Below, in pieces: positions 6,483 to 13,460 of a DNA stretch of 13,886 bases. The notes under the pieces are model-generated. The model was not told where the DNA came from. It ran no database searches and saw nothing but the letters and a program-made list of their open reading frames with translations. Numbering within the stretch: the first letter of the stretch is position 1; each line of letters opens with the position of its first letter. This DNA is from Prevotella sp. UBA4268 (GTDB taxonomy: Bacteria; Bacteroidota; Bacteroidia; Bacteroidales; Bacteroidaceae), in NCBI GenBank assembly GCA_002395135.1, contig DGWC01000070.1, forward strand, positions 1 through 13,886. Reading direction: 5' to 3'. Position numbers and translations under genes: made by a program.

Positions 6483-8897
6483 GTGGATAATAGTGTACTT
6501 GAGTCATTGAATGAATCTCAGCGGGCTGCAGTGGAGTATGTTGACGGCCCATCGCTGGTTATAGCAGGAGCGGGATCGGGTAAGACGCGTGTCCTGACAT
6601 ATAAAATTGCCTACCTTTTACAAATGGGGTTGAAACCCTGGAATATTCTGGCATTGACTTTTACCAATAAGGCGGCGCGAGAAATGAAAGAGCGTGTCGT
6701 GTCTTTAGTGGGAGACAGCGCCCGGTATATTCAGATGGGAACTTTCCATTCTATTTTTTCAAGGATCCTCCGAGTGGAGGCAGAGCATGTCGGTTATTCA
6801 GGAAACTTCACAATATATGATGAGGCCGATGCTCGTTCTCTGGTTAAGAGCATCATCAAAGAGATGAAACTGGACGACAAAGTCTATAAGCCGGCAGCGG
6901 TACATAACAGAATCAGCATGGCAAAGAACCATCTTATCTTGCCTGAAATGTACGCTAATGACAGGGATGTGCTACAAAGAGACAAAGAAGCGCGCATGCC
7001 TGCTATTAGTGCTATTTATACAGCGTATTGTGCAAGATGTCGTCAGGCAAATGCGATGGATTTTGATGACTTGTTGACCCAGACGTTTTTGCTTTTCAGA
7101 GATCATGAGGAGATCCGTCAGAAGTATGCGGACAGGTTCCAGTTTGTTTTAGTCGATGAGTATCAAGACACTAACTCCGTGCAACAACGTATTGTGTTGC
7201 AACTCACGAAAGATTCGCAGCGAGTGTGCGTCGTGGGGGATGATGCGCAAAGTATCTATGGTTTCCGTGGAGCGAATATCGATAATATCTTGGATTTTCA
7301 GCAGATGTACACCCAAACCAAACTGTTTAAGTTGGAGCAGAACTATCGGAGTACACAGCGTATTGTTCAGGCAGCCAATAGTTTGATAAAGAAAAATGAG
7401 CGGCAGATACCTAAAGATGTATACAGTCGCAAAGATGAGGGTGAAAAACTTGTGCTAAAACCAGCATATAGCGATAAGGAGGAGGCCATTATCGTCTGCA
7501 ATGAAATCAAAAGAATCAAACGAAAGGAGAAATGTGAATATAGTGATTTCGCAATCCTATACCGCACCAATTCACAGAGCCGTAGTTTCGAGGAAACGAT
7601 GCGTAAAGAGAATATTCCTTACAGAATCTATGGTGGTTTGAGTTTTTATCAGCGCAAGGAAATCAAAGATATTATTGCTTATTTCAGGATTGTGGCCAAT
7701 CCAGATGATGAAGAGGCTATTAAGCGTGTAATCAATTATCCTGCTCGCGGTATTGGAGACACCACCGTTGCAAAAATAGCCGCTGCCGCAATGAGCCGGA
7801 ACGTTAGTCTTTGGAGCGTAATCTGTCATCCTTTTGAAAACGGATTGAATGTGAATAAGGGAACCATGGCAAAACTCCAGCAGTTCCGTGAACTTATTCT
7901 TTCGTTCATCGCTCGTTTCGCTACGGCCGATGCCTATGAACTGGGAACGGAAATCATTAAGGCAAGTGGAATTTCTGCAGACTTGTATTCTGATACTTCT
8001 CCAGAGTCGATGTCACGACAGGAGAACCTTGAGGAGTTTCTCAGTGGAATGCAGGATTTCGTGGCAAGTAGGAGAGAGGAGGGACGCGAGAACGAAGTGT
8101 CGCTAACCGACTTTTTACAAGAGGTGTTACTCCTTACTGATCTTGACAGTGATGGTAAGGATGAGGGACATAGAGTGGTGCTGATGACGATACATAGTGC
8201 AAAAGGGTTGGAGTTTCCCACTGTTTTTGTAGTTGGTTTGGAAGAGAATATTTTCCCGAGCCCGTTGTCTGTCAATTCAAAACGCGAACTTGAAGAGGAG
8301 CGCCGCCTGTTATATGTGGCAATAACAAGGGCAGAGAAGCATTGTATTCTCACTTGTGCCAAGAATCGTTGGCGCTTCGGAAAGATGGAGTTTGACACTC
8401 CCAGTCGTTTCATCAATGATATCGACCCTCGTTATTTGACAATAGAGTCGGAAGTTGATGACGGGAGTGTGAATGAGAATCTCTTTGGGAATACATATAA
8501 AGGTTATGCTGGCGGCTACTCAGACCGTAGAAAATGGCAGAATTCAGCCCCCGTGGCCAGTCAGTTCAAGGCAGATCCGAAGCCTCGCATCGTGGGACAT
8601 CGTGAGGAAACACCGCAAGATCCGTTCTCTTCCCGTTTCAAACGGCAGTTCCAGTCGGCTGGCGGAAACTTGCGCCGCATTGCTGATATGGTAGGAAAGG
8701 CCCCGTCAGCAGTTTCAGCCACGGCCGGGAGTGCACTTCTTCACGAAGGTAATGTTATTGAGCATGAGCGTTTTGGTGTGGGAGATGTTGTGAAAGTTGA
8801 AGGCACTGGTGAGAATACAAAAGCAACTGTTCAGTTCCGCAATGCGGGAACGAAACAATTGCTCTTAAAGTTTGCCCGATATAAGATTCTGAAGTAA
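6483..8897 (+). CDS. UvrD/PcrA-type superfamily 1 DNA helicase
   Basis: This 804-residue ATP-dependent 3'-5' helicase would serve nucleotide excision repair, mismatch repair or removal of recombination proteins. All superfamily 1A motifs are present: the Q motif LNESQRAAVEY (9-19), Walker A AGAGSGKT (28-35, K34), LTFTNKAAREM (58-68), GTFHS (86-90), Walker B VLVDEYQDT (222-230), GDDAQSIYGFRGA (252-264), QNYRST (286-291), TIHSAKGLEF (569-578) and YVAITRA (611-617). The C-terminal 45 residues, FGVGDVVKVEG onward, form the Tudor-like tail of PcrA that contacts RNA polymerase in other bacteria. The start is GTG, giving MDNSVLESLNESQ as in relatives. It follows mtgA by 27 bases, with no promoter seen between. 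Sequence alone does not separate the names uvrD and pcrA. Confidence 0.95.
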   Translation: MDNSVLESLNESQRAAVEYVDGPSLVIAGAGSGKTRVLTYKIAYLLQMGLKPWNILALTFTNKAAREMKERVVSLVGDSARYIQMGTFHSIFSRILRVEAEHVGYSGNFTIYDEADARSLVKSIIKEMKLDDKVYKPAAVHNRISMAKNHLILPEMYANDRDVLQRDKEARMPAISAIYTAYCARCRQANAMDFDDLLTQTFLLFRDHEEIRQKYADRFQFVLVDEYQDTNSVQQRIVLQLTKDSQRVCVVGDDAQSIYGFRGANIDNILDFQQMYTQTKLFKLEQNYRSTQRIVQAANSLIKKNERQIPKDVYSRKDEGEKLVLKPAYSDKEEAIIVCNEIKRIKRKEKCEYSDFAILYRTNSQSRSFEETMRKENIPYRIYGGLSFYQRKEIKDIIAYFRIVANPDDEEAIKRVINYPARGIGDTTVAKIAAAAMSRNVSLWSVICHPFENGLNVNKGTMAKLQQFRELILSFIARFATADAYELGTEIIKASGISADLYSDTSPESMSRQENLEEFLSGMQDFVASRREEGRENEVSLTDFLQEVLLLTDLDSDGKDEGHRVVLMTIHSAKGLEFPTVFVVGLEENIFPSPLSVNSKRELEEERRLLYVAITRAEKHCILTCAKNRWRFGKMEFDTPSRFINDIDPRYLTIESEVDDGSVNENLFGNTYKGYAGGYSDRRKWQNSAPVASQFKADPKPRIVGHREETPQDPFSSRFKRQFQSAGGNLRRIADMVGKAPSAVSATAGSALLHEGNVIEHERFGVGDVVKVEGTGENTKATVQFRNAGTKQLLLKFARYKILK

Positions 8898-8942
8898 TAC
8901 TTGAACAGAAAGAACAGGTATCAGAATACTGGCTCGATGTGA

Positions 8943-9074
8943 CTATAAGGCCTCGTCTTCAGGGCGCTCGATGGTTCGCCTTGGGCCAGTGTGATAATTC
9001 TTCTTTTTCTTCAGCCACATCGCTTTCTTTTGTTCATATTCTTCGCGGTGACGTTCCAGATAGTTGTCTGCCAT
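8943..9074 (-). CDS. Small basic protein of 43 residues downstream of the DUF4270 gene
   Basis: The ORF begins with ATG two bases after the DUF4270 stop and encodes MADNYLERHREEYEQKKAMW followed by a Lys run (22-25), PRRTIERPED and a stop. The first 25 residues should form one highly charged helix and the rest looks disordered. There is no signal peptide or membrane segment. I recall similar small proteins with a MADNYLE-like start in Bacteroidales, but could not check this. The tight spacing points to translational coupling with the lipoprotein gene. The function is unknown; the charge pattern would suit RNA or ribosome binding, which is inference. Its stop lies about 45 bases from the convergent helicase gene, and no clear terminator is visible between them. 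Confidence 0.72.
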   Translation of the reverse strand: MADNYLERHREEYEQKKAMWLKKKKNYHTGPRRTIERPEDEAL

Positions 9075-9076
9075 GT

Positions 9077-10522
9077 CTATTTCCCGGCAAATTTACTGTA
9101 GATAACACTTATTTTGATGTCATCATAAGGATTGTTCGAGCCTCCTACGAGTTTCGCGCTTGACAGTTTCATGTCGTGAGTAACCTTTGCAAGAACAGAC
9201 GTTTGCACATATGTTTCTTGAACAGGAATGATAACAACCTTGTTCCAGTTTGGATGCTTTTCAAGCCAGTTGCTGTTTTCTTTCATTCCTTTCGCCTTGG
9301 CATCAGCCATGATTCTGATCAGGTTGGATATGTTGGAGAAAGTATATGTGTTTCCCGAAGCCGTGGAAAGATAGGAGCGTGAGCCATCGGCAATATCATT
9401 CTTTTCAAAGAACGTATACATGCTGTCGCGTTCCACCATCAGCAGGGTGGTGGGCTTGTCAAGCGAATACTCGCCATGTGTATTGTCAATCATGCGAGTC
9501 AGGCTTATCTTGGCTGCATTCAGCGTGTCATTTTCGTGATATCTGAGAATGTCGTCAACAGGCAGTGTCATTTCTGTGAAAATGCCGGCAGGTGTCTTTA
9601 GGTAGGTACACGTATTGTCGCTTGCCAGACGATTGATGGTTTCTTTGTCATTTGTGATGTTTGTCGTCTGAAGCACTTCTTCTGTTCCGGCAAAGACATC
9701 GGCTCTCACGTAGATATTATCGTCTTTTTTAAAGCGGTAATATACGAACAACTGGCTTATGGAAATGTACGCCATGGCTCCCAATCCGTCTTTCACTTCG
9801 ATGTAGAATCCTGGACATACGTTATGGATAAAGGTATAAGCGTTCTTGAAATTGGATGGGTTCTCATAATACTTGTTGATGACATATGAGCCGAAATTGT
9901 TGTATGTTTTACCGTTTTTATCTGTATAAGGCTCATTCAACGGAATGCGGATATTCGGCATGTAATTTCCCGTTGCACGAAGACTGTCGCTGTATGTCAA
10001 GTTAGCCAGGGTGTACACTTTATCTGTCTTCATGCCATCGGTTCTGACATATCCGTTGGCAATCGGATTGAAATTAGAATAGTATTTTACACCTTCTTCC
10101 ATCGGCTTGTCCATTTCATGCACAGTAACCTTCATGGTAGACAATGAGTCGCCATAAAAATCTGTATAGAAAAGTCTGATCTCACAGGAGTCGGCAATGA
10201 TTTCACTATCATCGTTGAGGCTTATAATACTTTCTTTCTCAGGAAGAGTAAAGTCCTCGAGAGCGTGAAACTGCACCATGAAGTCGCCTGTGATGTAGGC
10301 ACCTGTCTCTGGGTCTTTGATTCTTCCGAGATACCCGAGTGTGTTCCTTGACAAAACGGAATCAGCCACAATCGACTTCGTCGTTACCTTAAATGTATCT
10401 GTGGATATGGTAAGATGGTCCATGTTATCCGTGAGAGATGAACCAATGGTTTCTGTCGTGTCATCGCAGGATACAAAGAGCATGCATAGCAGTGCCAGTC
10501 CTGCCAATAGTCTTGCTTTCAT
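9077..10522 (-). CDS. DUF4270 family lipoprotein
   Basis: From the chosen ATG this is a 481-residue secreted lipoprotein: MKARLLAGLALLCMLFVSC is a short basic and hydrophobic signal ending in lipobox FVSC, with C19 lipidated, then DDTTETIGSSL. The rest is strand-rich and has the pattern of Bacteroidetes DUF4270 proteins: early TIGSSL and DTFKVTTKSI, SVLSRNTLGYLGRIKDPETG (about 56-75), and a C-terminal VKYYSNFNP/SKLVGGSNNPYDDIKI type of ending. The function is not established; an outer-membrane or periplasmic role follows only from the signal. An alternative ATG at 10546, four bases after the upstream gene, would add eight residues; the 10522 start gives the more typical signal peptide. It is co-directional with the glycogen-synthase-like gene and the 43-residue protein. 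Confidence 0.85.
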   Translation of the reverse strand: MKARLLAGLALLCMLFVSCDDTTETIGSSLTDNMDHLTISTDTFKVTTKSIVADSVLSRNTLGYLGRIKDPETGAYITGDFMVQFHALEDFTLPEKESIISLNDDSEIIADSCEIRLFYTDFYGDSLSTMKVTVHEMDKPMEEGVKYYSNFNPIANGYVRTDGMKTDKVYTLANLTYSDSLRATGNYMPNIRIPLNEPYTDKNGKTYNNFGSYVINKYYENPSNFKNAYTFIHNVCPGFYIEVKDGLGAMAYISISQLFVYYRFKKDDNIYVRADVFAGTEEVLQTTNITNDKETINRLASDNTCTYLKTPAGIFTEMTLPVDDILRYHENDTLNAAKISLTRMIDNTHGEYSLDKPTTLLMVERDSMYTFFEKNDIADGSRSYLSTASGNTYTFSNISNLIRIMADAKAKGMKENSNWLEKHPNWNKVVIIPVQETYVQTSVLAKVTHDMKLSSAKLVGGSNNPYDDIKISVIYSKFAGK

Positions 10523-10550
10523 TGAATGTTTATTCTTAATGAACATTTTA

Positions 10551-11366
10551 TTATTCTACATCGCCATAGACCAAATCGTAGAACTGGTCATAGGCATCGC
10601 CAAACCCTTCTTCGCCAGGATACCTCAAGACGGGTTTCTTCTCCAAGGCATAATTCAACAGTTCTGCATTCACCTCACTTCCGGCTTCAACCACACCGTC
10701 TGAATAGTCGATGGCAAGTTTTCCTAATTCCACGAAATCAAACTTCTTGTTGTAGTTGTCAAGCAATGATGCTTTCGCCTGTTTGTATTCAATACCTCTT
10801 TTGAAGTTCTCGCCCAATTCATTCTTCAGTTCCTTGCTGAAAAGCGAAGTAATGACTTTTGTGTTTGCGAATGAAGGCTCATCATGATAGGCAGTCTTGA
10901 TATACAGAGGGATAATGGCGCTCATCCAGCCTTGGCAATGGATGATGTCGGGTGTCCATCTGAGTTTCTTTACGGTTTCCAATACGCCGCGGGCAAAGAA
11001 GACGGCGCGCTCTCCATTGTCAGGATACTCCTCACCGTTCTCATCAGCCTCCATCTGGCGACGGCTGAAATAATCGTCGTTGTCGATGAAATAGACCTGG
11101 ATGCGGGTTTGGGGTATCGAGGCTACTTTGATGATAAGTGGATGGTCGGTCTCATCAATTATCAGCATCATTCTCGACAGGCGTATTACCTCGTGCAACT
11201 GTCCGCGACGTTCATTGATGTTACCCCATTTGGGCATGAATGTGCGAATCTCATACCCTTTTTCCTGTATGGCTTGGGGAAGACGTCTTCCTAACAGCGA
11301 CAGTTCACTTTCGGGTACGTATGGGGTGATTTCCTGGTTGATGAATAATACTTTCTTTGCCTTCAT
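10551..11366 (-). CDS. Glycogen/starch synthase N-terminal-lobe protein (GT5-like, single lobe)
   Basis: The 271 residues match only the N-terminal Rossmann lobe of glycogen synthase: KVLFINQEITPYV (5-17), RTFMPKWGNINERR (41-54), VYFIDNDDYFSRR (91-103), ERAVFFARGVLETVKKL (119-135) and PDIIHCQGWMSAIIPLYIK (139-157). A complete GlgA has about 470-480 residues, with a second lobe that holds the ADP-glucose site; that lobe is absent. The KTGGL substrate loop is replaced by ESELSLLGRRLP (19-30), and the usual HDW is QGW here. It is therefore unlikely to make glycogen by itself. The frame is intact and families of this size recur in Bacteroidetes, so it is not a fresh pseudogene. It is divergent from panC and four to 28 bases upstream of the DUF4270 gene. 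Sugar-nucleotide sensing or a scaffold role is inference. Confidence 0.85.
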   Translation of the reverse strand: MKAKKVLFINQEITPYVPESELSLLGRRLPQAIQEKGYEIRTFMPKWGNINERRGQLHEVIRLSRMMLIIDETDHPLIIKVASIPQTRIQVYFIDNDDYFSRRQMEADENGEEYPDNGERAVFFARGVLETVKKLRWTPDIIHCQGWMSAIIPLYIKTAYHDEPSFANTKVITSLFSKELKNELGENFKRGIEYKQAKASLLDNYNKKFDFVELGKLAIDYSDGVVEAGSEVNAELLNYALEKKPVLRYPGEEGFGDAYDQFYDLVYGDVE

Positions 11367-11390
11367 GATGATATTATTTATAAATCAATG

Positions 11391-11398
11391 CAAAGGTA
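11391..11398 (-). promoter_or_regulatory. -7 element of the glycogen-synthase-like gene
   Basis: On the minus strand TACCTTTG matches TAnnTTTG and is preceded by a run of seven T and CG, the same context as the proS promoter. A TTG at the expected -33 distance is not visible. The element lies 24 bases before the ATG and would drive the three-gene minus-strand run. Confidence 0.55.
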
Positions 11399-11480
11399 CG
11401 AAAAAAACTTGTATTTCCGATAATATTTTGATTAATTTAGAAAAATGAGTCTTATTATTGGTAAAAATTAAAACTAATCC

Positions 11481-11511
11481 TTGCATATTTCATAATAATG
11501 TTGTTATTTTG
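11481..11511 (+). promoter_or_regulatory. Promoter of panCD
   Basis: TTG (11481-11483), a 20-base spacer and TTATTTTG (11504-11511) match the Bacteroidetes pattern with one mismatch in the -7 element. It lies 32 bases before the panC ATG. The promoter of the divergent gene starts about 85 bases away. Confidence 0.55.
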
Positions 11512-11543
11512 CACCCGATTTTCAAAACCATTATATAAATAAG

Positions 11544-12395
11544 ATGATAGTTTATCAGAGAATAGTGGATCTTCAGAATGCTTTGTTTCCTTTGCACAAG
11601 CAGGGTAAGAAGATTGGACTGGTGCCCACGATGGGTGCTTTGCATGCCGGTCATGCCTCGCTCGTGGAGAAAAGCGTGGCTCAGAATGATGTTACGGTGG
11701 TAAGTGTTTTCGTGAACCCTACACAGTTTAACGATAAAAACGACCTGAGGAATTACCCGCGTACACTGGAATCCGATTGTGACTTGCTCGAAAAAGTAGG
11801 TGCTGATTTCGTGTTCGCTCCCTCTGTCGAGGAGATGTATCCTACACCTGACCATAGGCAGTTTGAATATCCTCCGGTATCTACTGTGATGGAAGGTGCC
11901 CATAGGCCAGGACATTTCAATGGTGTTTGTCAGGTGGTGAGTCGTCTTTTCTACATTGTCAGACCCGACCGTGCCTATTTCGGGGAGAAAGACTGGCAGC
12001 AGATAGCAGTGGTCAAGGCGATGGTCAAGGCGCTCTCTCTGGGTGTGGAAATCGTGGAATGTCCCATTGTGCGTGAAGAAGACGGCCTGGCAAAGAGTTC
12101 TCGCAACACATTGCTCAGTCCCGATGAGCGTGCCATCGCACCGGCAATCTACCGGGCTTTGAAGGAAAGCGTTGATTATGCGAAGACTCACACGGTAGCC
12201 GAGACACACGACAAGGTGGTGGAAGGCATCAATTCCGTGGAGGGACTTGAGGTGGAGTATTTCTCTATCGTTGATGGAAATACGCTACAAGATGTTTCTT
12301 CGTGGGATGACAGCCATTATGTGGTGGGATGTATCACCGTCTATTGCGGTAAGACTCCCATACGTCTCATAGACCATATCAAGTATAAGGAATGA
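11544..12395 (+). CDS. panC: Pantothenate synthetase
   Basis: This 283-residue cytosolic enzyme joins pantoate and beta-alanine using ATP, by way of pantoyl-adenylate, to make pantothenate (vitamin B5). Motifs are [13 protein letters not shown] (28-40, with the HxGH nucleotide-binding H34 and H37), FVNPTQF (56-62), [12 protein letters not shown] (117-128), FGEKDWQQ (146-153) and GLAKSSRN (181-188), the KMSKS-like loop. In that loop Lys stands where E. coli has Met. Length is normal. Just downstream, panD supplies the beta-alanine, so the two form a compact operon. The gene is divergent from the glycogen-synthase-like gene across 177 bases of AT-rich DNA. Confidence 0.97.
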   Translation: MIVYQRIVDLQNALFPLHKQGKKIGLVPTMGALHAGHASLVEKSVAQNDVTVVSVFVNPTQFNDKNDLRNYPRTLESDCDLLEKVGADFVFAPSVEEMYPTPDHRQFEYPPVSTVMEGAHRPGHFNGVCQVVSRLFYIVRPDRAYFGEKDWQQIAVVKAMVKALSLGVEIVECPIVREEDGLAKSSRNTLLSPDERAIAPAIYRALKESVDYAKTHTVAETHDKVVEGINSVEGLEVEYFSIVDGNTLQDVSSWDDSHYVVGCITVYCGKTPIRLIDHIKYKE

Positions 12396-12420
12396 TTTTC
12401 ACATATAAAAAGTAACGGAA

Positions 12421-12768
12421 ATGATGATTGAAGTGCTTAAGAGCAAACTCCATTGTGTTCAGGTGACAGAGGCCAACCTCAACTACATGGGAAGCATTAC
12501 AATAGATGAGGACCTGATGGATGCAGCCAATCTGATAGCCGGTGAGAAGGTTCAGGTGGTGAACAATAACAATGGGGAGCGAATCGAGACCTATGTCATA
12601 CGCGGTGAGCGCGGTTCGGGCTGTATCTGCCTGAATGGTGCTGCTGCCCGTAAGTTTCTTGTTGGCGACACGGTGATTATCATGTCTTATGCTCTCATGG
12701 ATTTTGAGGAGGCAAAGCACTATAAACCCACCGTCGTGTTTCCGTTAGAAAACAAGATTGCGAAATAG
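12421..12768 (+). CDS. panD: Aspartate 1-decarboxylase proenzyme
   Basis: This 115-residue pyruvoyl enzyme decarboxylates aspartate to beta-alanine, the second substrate of PanC. The self-cleavage pair is Gly24-Ser25 in NYMGSITID, with numbering that matches E. coli when translation starts at the first of the two adjacent ATGs. Other family features are [14 protein letters not shown] (7-20), [22 protein letters not shown] (a stretch at about 67-88 that includes the conserved NGAAAR) and VIIMSYALM. The gene begins 25 bases after panC and ends before a strong terminator. Confidence 0.97.
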   Translation: MMIEVLKSKLHCVQVTEANLNYMGSITIDEDLMDAANLIAGEKVQVVNNNNGERIETYVIRGERGSGCICLNGAAARKFLVGDTVIIMSYALMDFEEAKHYKPTVVFPLENKIAK

Positions 12769-12783
12769 AATTAATAGATAAAA

Positions 12784-12826
12784 AAAGAAGAAGCCGCATC
12801 TGTTTATCAGAGGCGGCTTCTTTTTT
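12784..12826. terminator. Bidirectional intrinsic terminator between panD and the biotin carrier gene
   Basis: AAGAAGCCGC (12788-12797) pairs perfectly with GCGGCTTCTT (12813-12822). After one A-G mismatch the stem continues with TCTG/CAGA and closes on a TTTAT loop. An A run lies to the left and a T run to the right, so the hairpin has a U tract in both directions. It can end both panCD and the convergent biotin carrier operon. Confidence 0.93.
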
Positions 12827-12833
12827 ATTGTCA

Positions 12834-13265
12834 TTATTCAATAACAACGAGAGGACTGTCTTCCATGACGCTATCGCCGACTTTAACAAGAATAGCAGTC
12901 ACTTTTCCGCCCTTTTCGGCATCCAAGTTGTTGGCCATCTTCATTGCTTCGAGTACAACGACTGTGTCGCCAGCCTTAACTTCATCGCCAACAGCCACCT
13001 TGATGTCAGTGATGACACCTGGCAGCGGAGCCTTCAAGGCGTTGGCTGTGTTCACAGGACCATTGGAAACTGGGGCATCGTCGGCGGCTGCCTCTTTGGC
13101 AACGCCAGTCTTTACCACCACTTTCTTCTTTTCTGGTTCCTGTTCACGCTCCATCTCAACTTTGTACTCCTCGCCATTGACTGTTACAGTTGCGATGTTC
13201 TCTACGATGTCGCCGATGGCAACTTCGTATTTCGTTCCGTTGATTGTATACTTGTATTCTTTCAT
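12834..13265 (-). CDS. Biotin carboxyl carrier subunit of an acyl-CoA decarboxylase/carboxylase
   Basis: This 143-residue protein carries the biotin that shuttles CO2 in a biotin-dependent decarboxylase or carboxylase. Residues 1-40 form a small basic and acidic N-terminal domain of the type seen in methylmalonyl-CoA decarboxylase and oxaloacetate decarboxylase carriers. A flexible Lys/Ala/Pro linker (about 41-76) follows, then a biotinyl domain (77-143) with the biotin attachment motif EAMKM, in which K109 is modified. It is the third gene of a minus-strand operon after the carboxyltransferase subunit and a 53-residue protein. Together these suggest methylmalonyl-CoA decarboxylase of the succinate-propionate pathway; propionyl-CoA carboxylase is the main alternative. 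Confidence 0.93.
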   Translation of the reverse strand: MKEYKYTINGTKYEVAIGDIVENIATVTVNGEEYKVEMEREQEPEKKKVVVKTGVAKEAAADDAPVSNGPVNTANALKAPLPGVITDIKVAVGDEVKAGDTVVVLEAMKMANNLDAEKGGKVTAILVKVGDSVMEDSPLVVIE

Positions 13266-13280
13266 ACGTGATATGGTTGA

Positions 13281-13442
13281 TTATGAAGGATTGAGAGTCA
13301 TCGTCAACATACGTGAGGACCAGTCAGAATGATGCTCCTTAATGGTGATGATTCCTGTCTCTTTGTCGTGCACGTTGTTGCCTTGGAACTCATGAAGAGC
13401 CAGGGCAATGGCAGCATACACTTCTTTGTTGTTTTTTGACAT
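13281..13442 (-). CDS. Small OadG-tail-like protein of 53 residues
   Basis: The ORF runs from ATG at 13442 to TAA at 13281 and encodes MSKNNKEVYAAIALALHEFQ, then NNVHDKETGIITIKEHHSDW and SSRMLTMTLNPS. It lies 18 bases after the carboxyltransferase stop and 15 before the biotin carrier start, as expected for an operon gene. The pattern AAIAxAL, HDxExxxxTI and W-S-S resembles the cytosolic tail of the gamma subunit (OadG) of Na+-pumping decarboxylases, which normally follows an N-terminal membrane helix. That helix is absent here, so the protein should be soluble. It may help assemble the carboxyltransferase with the carrier or the membrane beta subunit. The family match rests on recalled patterns and is moderate. 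Confidence 0.72.
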   Translation of the reverse strand: MSKNNKEVYAAIALALHEFQGNNVHDKETGIITIKEHHSDWSSRMLTMTLNPS

Positions 13443-13460
13443 ACGATAGTATTTTAAGAA

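Noticed and set aside
8898..8942. Terminator between the convergent helicase and 43-residue genes
   Set aside because: Only a very short GTAT/ATAC pairing is visible, with no T run.
10551..11366. Glycogen-synthase-like gene as a fresh truncation pseudogene
   Set aside because: The protein has its own tidy C terminus, the following gene is tightly spaced with no remnant of the second lobe, and proteins of this size are known in Bacteroidetes.
11490..12209. Minus-strand frame of 239 codons opposite panC
   Set aside because: It is antisense to a complete pantothenate synthetase with all motifs, and its translation looks like random low-order sequence.
12828..13332. Long plus-strand reading frames of 147 and 155 codons opposite the biotin carrier gene
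   Set aside because: They are shadows of the clear minus-strand biotinyl protein and cross the gaps on either side; their translations show no domain pattern.
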